Of a stretch of DNA of 64,000 nt, positions 45,337-54,047 are shown in pieces (the stretch's first letter is position 1; every line of letters begins with the position of its first letter). The translations under genes and the position numbers were made by a program. The notes under the pieces are model-generated. The model worked only from the letters and a program-made list of their open reading frames with translations. It was not told the origin of the DNA and did no database searches. Source of the stretch: Micromonospora humi. Its GTDB lineage: Bacteria > Actinomycetota > Actinomycetes > Mycobacteriales > Micromonosporaceae. Where the stretch lies: contig NZ_FMDM01000007.1 in the NCBI RefSeq assembly GCF_900090105.1, forward strand, positions 62,001 through 126,000. Direction: 5' to 3'.

Positions 45337-46184
45337 GACGCACGCAGTCCCGCGACGGCCCCACGCGCGATGGCGCGACGCACCGGGTTCCGGCCCACCG
45401 CCGCCCGCAGCAGGATGCCGCAGACGTACGCCGTCGTCGCCACCCGACCGCGGCGGCCACCCAGGTCCCGGCTGGCCCGGATGAACTCGCGGGTACGCCG
45501 TTCCGAGATCTCCTCCGCCGACCAACGGCGCCTGGCGGTCGCGTCGTCCTCGTGCATGATCTCGGCGTCCGCCACGTACGCCAACCGCATGCCCTGCTGG
45601 CGGACCGCCCAGCACAACCGCATGTCCTCGGAGTAGAAGAACGACGTCTCGTCGACCCCGCCGACGGCGTCGAACGTGCTCCGCCGCAGCGCGACGAACG
45701 GCCCGGTCAGCCAGTCCGCCCGCTCGGGGGGCGCGACGATCCGCAGGCGCGGCACCACCAGGCTCAGCCCGGTGGCGTGGCCGAGACCGACCCCCATGGT
45801 CAGGAACCGGCCCCCCTCCGTCTGCCGTACGCCCGCCGGCGTCACCACGGCGGGGAAGGCGGCGCCGACCCGCGGGTCCTCGAGCGCCGTCAGCAGCCGG
45901 GGCACCGCGTCGCCGTGCACGACGATGTCGTTGTTGGACAGGATGACGTTCGCCCTGCTGGTGTGCCGTACGCCGAGGTTCATCCCGCGGGCGTAGCCCA
46001 GGTTCGAGCCGGACTGGACGTAGGCGACGCCCTGCCGCGCGCAGAACTCCTCCAACGCCTGGCGGATCTCCGCCGAGCTGCCGTTGTCCACGGCCACGAT
46101 CTCGGCCTCGGCCGGCAGGGACCGGACGCAGGCGGCGGTCCGGTGGAAGTCCTCCCAGGCGAGGACCACGATCGAGACGTCCAT
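45333..46184 (-). CDS. Family 2 glycosyltransferase
   Basis: A 283-residue GT-A enzyme with SIVVLAWEDFHRTAACVRSL and EIVAVDNGSSAEIRQALE for donor binding, NLGYARGMNLGVRHT, VILSNNDIVVHGDA (DxD-like), WLTGPFVALRRSTFDAVGG, and FFYSEDMRLCWAVRQ with the ED motif. It resembles rhamnosyltransferases such as WbbL in layout. It is adjacent to the flippase (start immediately after its stop) and overlaps the family 4 enzyme. Confidence 0.92.
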   Translation of the reverse strand: MDVSIVVLAWEDFHRTAACVRSLPAEAEIVAVDNGSSAEIRQALEEFCARQGVAYVQSGSNLGYARGMNLGVRHTSRANVILSNNDIVVHGDAVPRLLTALEDPRVGAAFPAVVTPAGVRQTEGGRFLTMGVGLGHATGLSLVVPRLRIVAPPERADWLTGPFVALRRSTFDAVGGVDETSFFYSEDMRLCWAVRQQGMRLAYVADAEIMHEDDATARRRWSAEEISERRTREFIRASRDLGGRRGRVATTAYVCGILLRAAVGRNPVRRAIARGAVAGLRAS

Positions 46185-47453
46185 TCACACCGTTCCAGGA
46201 TTCGGCGGCTGCGCTCGTCGCAGGCTCGCTCTCGACGCGAACGCGTGCACGGCGTAGGCGAGCGAGGACGCGACCGCCGCCCCGACCACACCGGCCCACG
46301 GGATGATGCCGAGGTACGCCGGTATCGCGACCGCCGACGTGACGACGGCGACCACGGTGGTCGCCCGCTCGCCCCGCCGCTTCAGCAACAGGGCGCTCCA
46401 GCTCTTGCCGGCCGCGGTGGCCAGCGAGCCCGGCAGGAGCACCAGCCCGAGGATCCACGCGTGCCGGTACTCCGGCGCCAGCAGGCCCAGCACGGCGAGC
46501 CCGACGACCGCGGCCACGGCGATCGGCAGCGCCGCCCGGACCACCGCCCGCGTCGGGTCCGGCCCGGTCCCGCCGTCCCGGTCGGCGAGGATGCGCTGCG
46601 CGCGCACCACGGCGCCGGCCTGCGCGAACTCCAGGGCGGCGACCGCCAGGGCGTAGACGCCGAGCGGGCCGGCACCGGCGAACCGGGCCACCAGGATCTG
46701 GTTGAACCGGAGCGTCATCATCTGCGCGAAGATCCCGAGGTGCAGGTTCCCGACCGCGAGCAGGTCGGCCCGGTAGTCGGAGCCCGTCGCGGTGGGCGCC
46801 GGGGCCGCCCCGGCCCGCCGGACCCGCCACAGCATCAGGCCGCACACGGCGGCCGCGCCGAGCCACTGGACCGCGAGCCACACCAGGCTCCACCGGCCGC
46901 CGTCGAGCTGCCCGGCGACGTAGAGGGCGGCGTACCCGCCGACCAGGATCGCCCCGCTCGCCGCGCGCATCGCGTAGACGAGCCGGAAGCTCCGCTGCCG
47001 CAGGGCGACCGACGAGACCGTGTTGAACACGGTCAGACCCACGGCGGACCCGACGCCGACCAGGTGGCTGCCGACTCCCGCCGCGACGGTGAGCAGCGCG
47101 GCGGCGAGACCGGAGAGGACGACGGAGACCCCGATGACCGCGACGACGTACGCCCGCCCCCGGGACACGACCCAGCCGGCGGGGCGGGAGATGAGGAAGG
47201 TGTCCAGCGACAGCCCACCGACGGCCGCGCCCAGCGTCGCGCTCACCATGTTCGCCGAGAGTTCGCCGCGCTCCGCGGCGGGCAGCCCCACCGACAGGAC
47301 CGCCGCCAGGCCGGTCAGGCCGAGGGCGCCGAGGTAGAGGCGTTCGGGTGCGACGAGTCGCCGGAGCAGGCCGGCCGTCCGGCGCCCGGACGGCGGTGTC
47401 GTGCCGGGGTCCGACGAGGACCGCGCAGCATCGACCAGCGATCCGCCTGTCAC
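46185..47453 (-). CDS. Wzx-like polysaccharide flippase
   Basis: A 422-residue membrane protein with about twelve helices of the MATE/MOP flippase superfamily. Hydrophobic segments alternate with short loops (ALGLTGLAAVLSVGL, LDTFLISRPAGWVVS, LRFNQILVARFAGAGPLGVYALAVAALEF). The last of these is a classic Wzx segment. It should move the lipid-linked oligosaccharide to the outer face, where the Wzy-like and GT-C proteins can act. It is first in its transcript, with about 120 bases to the rmlC stop. Confidence 0.85.
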   Translation of the reverse strand: MTGGSLVDAARSSSDPGTTPPSGRRTAGLLRRLVAPERLYLGALGLTGLAAVLSVGLPAAERGELSANMVSATLGAAVGGLSLDTFLISRPAGWVVSRGRAYVVAVIGVSVVLSGLAAALLTVAAGVGSHLVGVGSAVGLTVFNTVSSVALRQRSFRLVYAMRAASGAILVGGYAALYVAGQLDGGRWSLVWLAVQWLGAAAVCGLMLWRVRRAGAAPAPTATGSDYRADLLAVGNLHLGIFAQMMTLRFNQILVARFAGAGPLGVYALAVAALEFAQAGAVVRAQRILADRDGGTGPDPTRAVVRAALPIAVAAVVGLAVLGLLAPEYRHAWILGLVLLPGSLATAAGKSWSALLLKRRGERATTVVAVVTSAVAIPAYLGIIPWAGVVGAAVASSLAYAVHAFASRASLRRAQPPNPGTV

Positions 47454-47576
47454 TCGTCTCCCCCAAACGGTGCCGCACGGGTGCGGGTGCGACGAGTTCC
47501 ACGTCGCGGGGATTTTCTACCCGAACGGCTCGTCAGCTGCAATCGCCCTTCGGGCCGCACCTGGCCGGTCGGTCGC

Positions 47577-48239
47577 TCATTCCGAGCGACTCGGCGCCGG
47601 TCGCGGGTGGGGGACCCGGCCCTCCCGTGCGGCGGGGCCGGCATCGGCGTCCAGGCTGGACACGTACGCGCGGCAGCTCCGGTGCTCGGGCAGGAGCCCC
47701 GACGCCCGCGCCTGGGCCAGGCTCGGCGCGGCGGCGTCCCGGGCGGACAGCGTCGGCGCCTCGACCGGCCAGTCGATCGCCAGGTCGGGATCGAGAGGGT
47801 GCACGGTGTGCTCGGCGGCCGGATCGTAGGTGCTGGAGCAGAGATAACTCAGCGTGGCGTCGTCGGTCAGCGCGCAGAAACCGTGCCCCAGGCCCTCGCT
47901 GAGATAGACCGCCCGTCGGTCGACGTCGTCCAGCCGGACCGCCTCCCACCGGCCGAAGGTCGGCGAGCCCACCCGGACGTCCACCACCAGGTCGACGACG
48001 GCCCCGCGTACGCAGGTCACGTACTTGGCCTGGCCGGGCGGCACGTCGGCGAAGTGGATGCCACGGACCACGCCCCGCGCGGAGACGGAGAGGTTGCCCT
48101 GGGCGAGCCGCAGCGGATGCCCGACCACCTCGGCGAGGTGGTCGAACCGGTACCACTCCAGGAACAGCCCGCGGGAGTCGCCGTGCTGTCGGGGCGTGAT
48201 CTCCCAGGCCCCGTCGATGCCCAGTGGCCGGATCCTCAT
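47577..48239 (-). CDS. rmlC: dTDP-4-dehydrorhamnose 3,5-epimerase
   Basis: Third enzyme of dTDP-L-rhamnose synthesis. The 220 residues have the cupin-fold motifs [36 protein letters not shown] with the catalytic His, [31 protein letters not shown] and [14 protein letters not shown] Pro/Arg-rich tail of about 20 residues is beyond the usual end. ATG 48239 overlaps the rmlA stop by 4 bases. Confidence 0.95.
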   Translation of the reverse strand: MRIRPLGIDGAWEITPRQHGDSRGLFLEWYRFDHLAEVVGHPLRLAQGNLSVSARGVVRGIHFADVPPGQAKYVTCVRGAVVDLVVDVRVGSPTFGRWEAVRLDDVDRRAVYLSEGLGHGFCALTDDATLSYLCSSTYDPAAEHTVHPLDPDLAIDWPVEAPTLSARDAAAPSLAQARASGLLPEHRSCRAYVSSLDADAGPAAREGRVPHPRPAPSRSE

Positions 48240-49132
48240 CGGTCGTTCCCGCCCTGCCCGTTCCCGGCCCGGTCGTCCAGCAGGCCGAGCAGGTAGGCAC
48301 CGTACCCGCTGCGGACCAGCGGGTGCGCCAGGGCGCGCAGCCGGTCGTCGTCGATCAGCCCGGACCGCCAGACCACCTCCTCGACGCAGCCGATCTTCAT
48401 GCCCTGACGCTCCTCGATCACCCGGACGAACTCGGCGGCCTGCATCATCGAGGCGAACGTGCCGGTGTCCAGCCACGCGGTGCCCCGGTCGAGCACCGTC
48501 ACCGACAGCTCGCCCCACTCGCGGTAGGTCTCGTTGACCGCGGTGATCTCCAGCTCGCCGCGGGCACTCGGGGTGAGCTTGCGGGCGATACCGACCACCC
48601 GGTTGTCGTAGAAGTAGAGGCCGGGAACCGCGTAACGGGACCGGGGCCGGGCCGGCTTCTCCTCGATCGACAGCACCTGGCCGGTCGCGTCGAACTCGAC
48701 CACGCCGTACTCCGCCGGGTTGGCCACCGGGTACGCGAACACCCGGGCGCCGGTCGGGTCGCCGTGCTGGGCGAGCTGCCGGCCGAGGCCGACGCCGTGG
48801 AAGATGTTGTCGCCGAGGATCAGCGCCACCGACTCGTCGCCGATGAAGTCCGCGCCGAGCCGGAACGCCTGTGCGATGCCGTCCGGGCGGGCCTGCTCGG
48901 CGTACGCCAGCCGCAGCCCCCACTGGCTGCCGTCGCCGAGCAGCCGCTCGAACTGCGGGCGGTCGTCCGGCGTGGTGACCACGAGGATCTCGCGCACCCC
49001 GGCCATCACCAGGGTGGACAGCGGGTAGTAGACCATCGGCTTGTCGAACACCGGCATCAGCTGCTTGGAGACCGCCCGGGTGATCGGCCACAGCCGGGAC
49101 CCCGTGCCACCGGCGAGAAGGATTCCACGCAC
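48236..49132 (-). CDS. rmlA: Glucose-1-phosphate thymidylyltransferase
   Basis: First enzyme of the dTDP-rhamnose pathway: glucose-1-phosphate plus dTTP gives dTDP-glucose. The 298 residues have [19 protein letters not shown] (nucleotide-binding loop), [49 protein letters not shown] and [16 protein letters not shown]. It is followed by rmlC on the same transcript and divergent from rmlB-rmlD with a 35-base gap. Confidence 0.97.
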   Translation of the reverse strand: MRGILLAGGTGSRLWPITRAVSKQLMPVFDKPMVYYPLSTLVMAGVREILVVTTPDDRPQFERLLGDGSQWGLRLAYAEQARPDGIAQAFRLGADFIGDESVALILGDNIFHGVGLGRQLAQHGDPTGARVFAYPVANPAEYGVVEFDATGQVLSIEEKPARPRSRYAVPGLYFYDNRVVGIARKLTPSARGELEITAVNETYREWGELSVTVLDRGTAWLDTGTFASMMQAAEFVRVIEERQGMKIGCVEEVVWRSGLIDDDRLRALAHPLVRSGYGAYLLGLLDDRAGNGQGGNDR

Positions 49133-49167
49133 CCGCGGAGACTACCGTCGCGTAAACTCCAGCACCC

Positions 49168-50157
49168 GTGAGGATCCTCGTCACCGGCGGCGCCGGGTTC
49201 ATCGGGTCGGAGTACGTACGGATGCTGCTCGGCCGGCCCGGCGCGGACGCGGCCCGGGCGCCGGCAACCGCGGTCACCGTGCTGGACAAGCTCACCTACT
49301 CCGGCAACCCGGCCAACCTCGACCCGGTGCGACACGACCCCCGGCTGCGCTTCGTGCACGGCGACATCGGTGACGCGACGCTTGTCGACGACGTCGTGCC
49401 CGACCACGACGTGATCGTCCACTTCGCCGCCGAGTCGCACGTGGACCGCTCCATCACCGGCGCGGCGCCGTTCGTCACCACGAACGTGCTGGGCACCCAG
49501 ACGCTGCTCGACGCCGCGCTGCGCCACCGCACCGGCCGGTTCGTGCACGTCTCCACCGACGAGGTCTACGGCTCGATCGAGTCCGGCTCCTGGACGGAGG
49601 ACTGGCCGCTGGCGCCGAACTCCCCGTACTCGGCCTCGAAGGCCGGGTCGGACCTGCTGGCGCTGGCCTACCACCGCACCCACGGCCTGGACGTGGTGGT
49701 GACCCGCTGCTCCAACAACTACGGGCCGTACCAGTTCCCGGAGAAGGTCGTCCCGCTCTTCGTCACCAACCTGCTCGACGGCGGCACCGTCCCGCTTTAC
49801 GGCGACGGCGGCAACGTCCGGGACTGGCTGCACGTGCACGACCACTGCCGGGGCATCGCGCTGGTGCAGGAGAAGGGCCGTGCCGGCGAGGTCTACCACA
49901 TCGGCGGCGGCACCGAGCTGACCAACCGGGAGCTGACCGGGAAGCTGCTGGCGGCCTGCGGCGCCGGCTGGGACCGGGTCGTGCCGGTCACCGACCGCAA
50001 GGGACACGACCGCCGCTACTCGCTGGACATCACCAAGATCGAAACCGAGCTGGGGTACGCCCCGAGCATCGACCTCGACCACGGCCTGGCCGAGACCGTG
50101 CGCTGGTACCGGGAGAACCGGGCCTGGTGGGAGCCGCTGAAGGCGGCGCACGGATGA
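49168..50157 (+). CDS. rmlB: dTDP-glucose 4,6-dehydratase
   Basis: Second enzyme of dTDP-rhamnose synthesis, an NAD-dependent extended short-chain dehydrogenase. The 329 residues have the Rossmann motif ILVTGGAGFIGSEYVR, FVHGDIGDATLVD, FAAESHVDRSITG, the catalytic HVSTDEVYGSI and the Tyr-Lys pair in SPYSASKAGSDLLALAYHRTHG, then TRCSNNYGPYQFPEKV. GTG start at 49168. The gap to rmlA is only 35 bases, so divergent promoters must overlap. Confidence 0.97.
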   Translation: MRILVTGGAGFIGSEYVRMLLGRPGADAARAPATAVTVLDKLTYSGNPANLDPVRHDPRLRFVHGDIGDATLVDDVVPDHDVIVHFAAESHVDRSITGAAPFVTTNVLGTQTLLDAALRHRTGRFVHVSTDEVYGSIESGSWTEDWPLAPNSPYSASKAGSDLLALAYHRTHGLDVVVTRCSNNYGPYQFPEKVVPLFVTNLLDGGTVPLYGDGGNVRDWLHVHDHCRGIALVQEKGRAGEVYHIGGGTELTNRELTGKLLAACGAGWDRVVPVTDRKGHDRRYSLDITKIETELGYAPSIDLDHGLAETVRWYRENRAWWEPLKAAHG

Positions 50158-51029
50158 GCCGGCTGCTGGTCACCGGCGCCGGCGGCATGCTCGGGCGGGA
50201 CCTGCTGGTGGCGTTGCGCGACCGGCCGGACGGGTCCGTCACCGCCGCCGGTCGCGCCGACCTCGACATCACCGACCCGGAGGCGGTACGCGAGGCGGTC
50301 GCCGGGCACGACGTGGTGCTCAACGCCGCCGCGTGGACCGACGTGGACGCGGCGGAGAACCGGGAGCCCGACGCCACCGCGGTCAACGGCACGGCGGTCG
50401 CGCACCTGGCCCGGGCCTGCGCGGCGACCGGCGCCCGGCTGGTGCACGTCTCCACCGACTACGTGTTCCCCGGTGACGCCACCGAGCCGTACCCGGAGGA
50501 CGCCCCCACCGGGCCGGTCAACGCGTACGGGCGCGGCAAGCTCGTGGGGGAGCGGGCGGTGGCGCGGCTGCTGCCGGAGCGCGGCTACGTCGTGCGTACC
50601 GCCTGGCTCTACGGCGCCCACGGCCGCAACTTCGTCACCACCGTGCTGCGGCTGGCCGACGAGCGCGACCGGCTCGACGTGGTGGACGACCAGCGCGGCC
50701 AGCCGACCTGGTCGCGGCGGCTCGCCGAACGGCTCGTCGCGCTGGCCGACGCGGCGCTCGCCGGCGACGCCGCCCCCGGCATCTACCATGGCACCGCGTC
50801 CGGCGAGACCACCTGGTACGGCCTCGCCCGCGCGGTGTTCGCGCTGCGTGGCCTGGACCCGGACCGGGTCCGGCCGGTCACCGGCGACCGTTTCCCGCGT
50901 CCGGCGCCGCGCCCCCGCTACAGCGTGCTGGAACACGGCCGGTGGGCCGCCGCGAAGCTGCCCCCACCGGCACACTGGCACGCCGACCTGACCGCCTTCA
51001 TCGACCGGCTCCCCGGAACACCTCGGTGA
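50154..51029 (+). CDS. rmlD: dTDP-4-dehydrorhamnose reductase
   Basis: Last enzyme of the pathway, giving dTDP-L-rhamnose with NADPH. The 291 residues have LLVTGAGGMLGRDLLVAL, VVLNAAAWTDVDAAE, RLVHVSTDYVFPGDATEPY, the active-site segment GPVNAYGRGKLVGE, YVVRTAWLYGAHG and VDDQRGQPTWSRRLAE. ATG 50154 overlaps rmlB by 4 bases. Its 3' end overlaps the convergent sugar transferase gene by 32 bases. Confidence 0.96.
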   Translation: MSRLLVTGAGGMLGRDLLVALRDRPDGSVTAAGRADLDITDPEAVREAVAGHDVVLNAAAWTDVDAAENREPDATAVNGTAVAHLARACAATGARLVHVSTDYVFPGDATEPYPEDAPTGPVNAYGRGKLVGERAVARLLPERGYVVRTAWLYGAHGRNFVTTVLRLADERDRLDVVDDQRGQPTWSRRLAERLVALADAALAGDAAPGIYHGTASGETTWYGLARAVFALRGLDPDRVRPVTGDRFPRPAPRPRYSVLEHGRWAAAKLPPPAHWHADLTAFIDRLPGTPR

Positions 51030-52443
51030 CCGTCCGCAGCACGATCTTGATGTCCAGCCAGAGCGACCAGTTCTCCACGTAGTAGTTGTCGAACCGCGCC
51101 CGGTCCGAGATCGGCGTGTCCCCACGCAGGCCGCTGACCTGCGCGAGACCGGTCAACCCCACCGGGACCCGGTGCCGCATCGCGTAGGTCGGGTATTCCA
51201 CCGAGAACTTCTCCACGAAGTACGGCCGCTCCGGCCGCGGCCCCACCACGCTCATCTCACCGCGCAGGATGTTCCACAACTGGGGCAGCTCGTCCAGCGA
51301 GGTGCGGCGCAGGAACCGCCCGATCGGCCCGACCCGCCGGTCGTGCGCGATGGACCAGGTGGTCTGCGACTCGTGCTCGTCGGCCGGCCGCATGGTGCGG
51401 AACTTGACCACCTGGAACGGCCGGCCGTAGCGGCCGATCCGCTCCTGCCGGAAGAAGACCCCCCGACCGCCGTCGAGGAGGGTGGCGATCGCGCACAGCA
51501 GCAGCACCGGGCTCAGCACGACCAGCGCGACCACGGCGAAGAGCACGTCGGAGGCGCGTTTGACCCGCCAGCGTGGACCAGTCAGCGTGGTGTCACCGAT
51601 CTTCACGATCGGGAACGCTCCGATGTGGTCGGGATTGCCACCCAGCGACCGGGACCCCCACAGGCGGGGCACCGCCCAGAGGTCGCAGCGCGCGCTCGCC
51701 GGTCGCAGCAGCGCCTCCATCAGCTCGGCCTCGGAGCAGTCCGGGTCGGCGATGACCAGGACCTCGCACTCCAGCATCCGGACCAGCTGCTCGACGTCGT
51801 CGAGCGTGCCGATGAGCGGCGACGACCCCTGTCGCTGCCGCGACGGCACGTCCACCGTCCCCACGAAACGCAGCCCGTACTGCGGGTAGCGCCGCAGCAG
51901 CCGGGCCAGCTCGCCGCCGATCGGCCCGCCCCCGACCACTATCGCGTTGTGCTCCACCCAGCGCCGCCGGCGGGCCAGCAGGACGATCCGGGTGTTGACC
52001 GCCCGACCCACCACCACCAGGCCGGCGGAGAGCGCGACACCGCGCATGAAGTCGTTGACGTAGAGCACCGAGTCGTGCCGCAGCGCCGCGATGATCGCCA
52101 CCACCGCGCCGGAGGCCAGCAGCCGGCCGCCGAGGCTGGGCAGCTCGTCCAGGATGCTGATGTGCCGGCGGGGACGGTAGAGGCCGCCGGCCGCGAAGAA
52201 GCTCACCGCCAGCGCCGCGTTGAACAGCGTCCCGCGCCAGTAGGTCTGGGTCAGCAGCAGCGGAGCCAGCAGCGCCGCGACGTCGATCGGCGCGGTCACC
52301 ATCCAGGCCCGCAACCGACGGGTACGCGACGACGCCCGCGACCCGGCGTACGGCAGCACCGTGGTCGTGTCCATGCTGCCGGCCGTCGACGCGGCCGTGG
52401 CCGGCTGCGCGGCCGGATGCTCGAACGCCGGTAGGCGTGGCAT
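50998..52443 (-). CDS. Polyprenyl-phosphate sugar transferase starting polysaccharide synthesis
   Basis: A 481-residue membrane enzyme that loads the first sugar phosphate on undecaprenyl phosphate. Four or five N-terminal helices, a Rossmann-like CoA-binding-type domain (about 150-270: NAIVVGGGPIGGELARLL) and a C-terminal catalytic domain (about 285-481): RVKRASDVLFAVVALVVLSP, FFRQERIGRYGRPFQVVKFRTMR, LPQLWNILRGEMSVVGPRPERP and GLTGLAQVSG, as in WbaP/WcaJ. It is placed at the end of the rhamnose genes and probably acts first in the locus. The start ATG 52443 precedes a soluble stretch of 30 residues. Confidence 0.94.
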   Translation of the reverse strand: MPRLPAFEHPAAQPATAASTAGSMDTTTVLPYAGSRASSRTRRLRAWMVTAPIDVAALLAPLLLTQTYWRGTLFNAALAVSFFAAGGLYRPRRHISILDELPSLGGRLLASGAVVAIIAALRHDSVLYVNDFMRGVALSAGLVVVGRAVNTRIVLLARRRRWVEHNAIVVGGGPIGGELARLLRRYPQYGLRFVGTVDVPSRQRQGSSPLIGTLDDVEQLVRMLECEVLVIADPDCSEAELMEALLRPASARCDLWAVPRLWGSRSLGGNPDHIGAFPIVKIGDTTLTGPRWRVKRASDVLFAVVALVVLSPVLLLCAIATLLDGGRGVFFRQERIGRYGRPFQVVKFRTMRPADEHESQTTWSIAHDRRVGPIGRFLRRTSLDELPQLWNILRGEMSVVGPRPERPYFVEKFSVEYPTYAMRHRVPVGLTGLAQVSGLRGDTPISDRARFDNYYVENWSLWLDIKIVLRTVTEVFRGAGR

Positions 52444-52469
52444 GGTCGATCCTCCCCCCGTGACGCCCC

Positions 52470-53537
52470 CTACTTCCCGCTCACCGCCAGGATGTCGGGG
52501 ACCGAATCGCGGCGGACCGCCTGGAACAGCGTCCGGGCACGCGCCGCGTCCGGGAACACGACGCTCTCGCTGCCGACCCGCCCCGTGCCCCTGGTCGGGC
52601 AGGTGAAGAACGTCAGGTTGCCGCCACGCAGGCCCCGCAGCTCCATCGCCAGGTCCACCAGGGACAGCGACTTGTCGACCGCGACCGAGCTGGACGTGGC
52701 CCGCACGAACGAGTTCAGCTTGGCCGGGTTGGTCAGCACGCCACCGGAGGCCGCCTTGTCCAGGATCGCCTTGATGACCTGCTGCTGGTGCCGGATCCGG
52801 GCGAAGTCGCCGTCCGGGAAGGCGTGCCGCTCCCGCGCGTAGTCGAGCGCGGCGGCCCCGTCCATGGTCTGCCGGCCCTGCCGGAACGTCCGGGTGCCGA
52901 TCAGCGAGTATTTCGTGGTGAAGCCCTTCTCCACGTCGATGTCGACGCCGCCCAGCGCGTCGATGATCTCCTTGAAGCCGGCGAAGTCGACCATCGCCAC
53001 GTTGTCGACCCGGACGCCGCTGAACTTCTCCACCGTCCGCACCATCAGCGGCACACCGCCCCAGGCGTAGGCGGCGTTGATCTTCGCGTCCCGGCCGCCT
53101 CGACCCTCCTTCGACCGGGGCACCGCCGTCCAGGTGTCCCGGGGGATCGAGATGAGCTGGGCGCTCGACCGGTCCTTCGGCAGGTGGGCCAGGATGATCG
53201 TGTCGCTGCGCGAACCGCCGGTGCTCTCCGGGTCGCGGGAGTCGCTGCCCAGGATCATGATGTTCATCGCGCCCCTGACCTCGACCGCCGGTCGTTCCGC
53301 CTCGGGCACGTCGGTGAACGCGTCCACCCGGTCGATCGACTTGTCGACCGACCGGTAGTAGAGGCCGCCGGCCAGCGCGCCGCCGCCGCCGAGCAGCGCC
53401 ACCACGAGCAGCGCGATCAGCGCGATCCGCCGGCCCCGGCGACGCCGCGGCGCCGGCTGCTCCACCGGCCCGTCGGACTCCACATCGGAGGCCGGCGGGT
53501 GGGTGTCGGGGTCGGCGAGCGGCTGGCGATCGGACAT
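52470..53537 (-). CDS. LCP (LytR-CpsA-Psr) family glycopolymer ligase
   Basis: Membrane-anchored enzyme that transfers glycopolymers from lipid carrier to peptidoglycan. The 355 residues have a Pro/Arg-rich cytoplasmic start, one helix (about 36-60) and an outside LCP domain: MNIMILGSDSRDPESTGGSRSDTIIL with the catalytic Arg/Asp, LISIPRDTWTAV, NAAYAWGGVPLMV, FKEIIDALGGVDIDVEK, LDYARERH and FARIRHQQQVIKAI. It is upstream of the sugar transferase (26-base gap) and likely finishes polymer assembly. Confidence 0.94.
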   Translation of the reverse strand: MSDRQPLADPDTHPPASDVESDGPVEQPAPRRRRGRRIALIALLVVALLGGGGALAGGLYYRSVDKSIDRVDAFTDVPEAERPAVEVRGAMNIMILGSDSRDPESTGGSRSDTIILAHLPKDRSSAQLISIPRDTWTAVPRSKEGRGGRDAKINAAYAWGGVPLMVRTVEKFSGVRVDNVAMVDFAGFKEIIDALGGVDIDVEKGFTTKYSLIGTRTFRQGRQTMDGAAALDYARERHAFPDGDFARIRHQQQVIKAILDKAASGGVLTNPAKLNSFVRATSSSVAVDKSLSLVDLAMELRGLRGGNLTFFTCPTRGTGRVGSESVVFPDAARARTLFQAVRRDSVPDILAVSGK

Positions 53538-53696
53538 GCCGAGGATGCTACTGATTCGGGTTCCCGCGCGGGGACCCTCGTCCGGACGGTCCGCCCTGGC
53601 CGGCCGGTCGGCTCGTTCCGCCCGCCGCGACGCTTGCCGCGCCACCCTTCGCCGATCGATGATGGACGAAGCGACCAGGCCGACCGAGGAGTCGAG

Positions 53697-53993
53697 ATGC
53701 AGGTTATCCACCAGCCACGGGTGGCGTGGGACACGGCCCGGGTGATCGGCGGCGCGTTCCACGACGAGGAGTTGTTCGGCTGGCTCCGGGACGAGTTGGA
53801 CGGCCTGCTCGGGCCCGCCGCCGGGACGGCCCTCGCCGAGAGCCGCGACCGCGTCCGACAGGTCGGTGACGCCCGGATGCCGGTCGAGACCGGCCTCTGG
53901 CGGGTCCGCCTCGAGGACGCGCTGCGGCAGCGCCCGGAACTCGGCGGGGGACTGGCCGGGCTCGCGTCGATCGCCCGCGCCCGCCGTCCTTAG
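53697..53993 (+). CDS. Small hypothetical protein
   Basis: A 98-residue soluble protein, slightly acidic overall, with no signal peptide and no motif I recognise. Visible parts are VAWDTARVIGGAFHDEELFGWL, a helical LRDELDGLLGPAAG and VRQVGDARMPVETGLWRVRLEDAL. ATG 53697 is supported by GAGGAG 6 bases upstream. It is divergent from the LCP gene and upstream of an expansin gene, with no evidence that it works with either. Confidence 0.6.
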   Translation: MQVIHQPRVAWDTARVIGGAFHDEELFGWLRDELDGLLGPAAGTALAESRDRVRQVGDARMPVETGLWRVRLEDALRQRPELGGGLAGLASIARARRP

Positions 53994-54047
53994 CTTTCGC
54001 TTAGCCGGCTTGTCCGGCGCTACGCCGGTCCGGCAGCATCGACCGGC

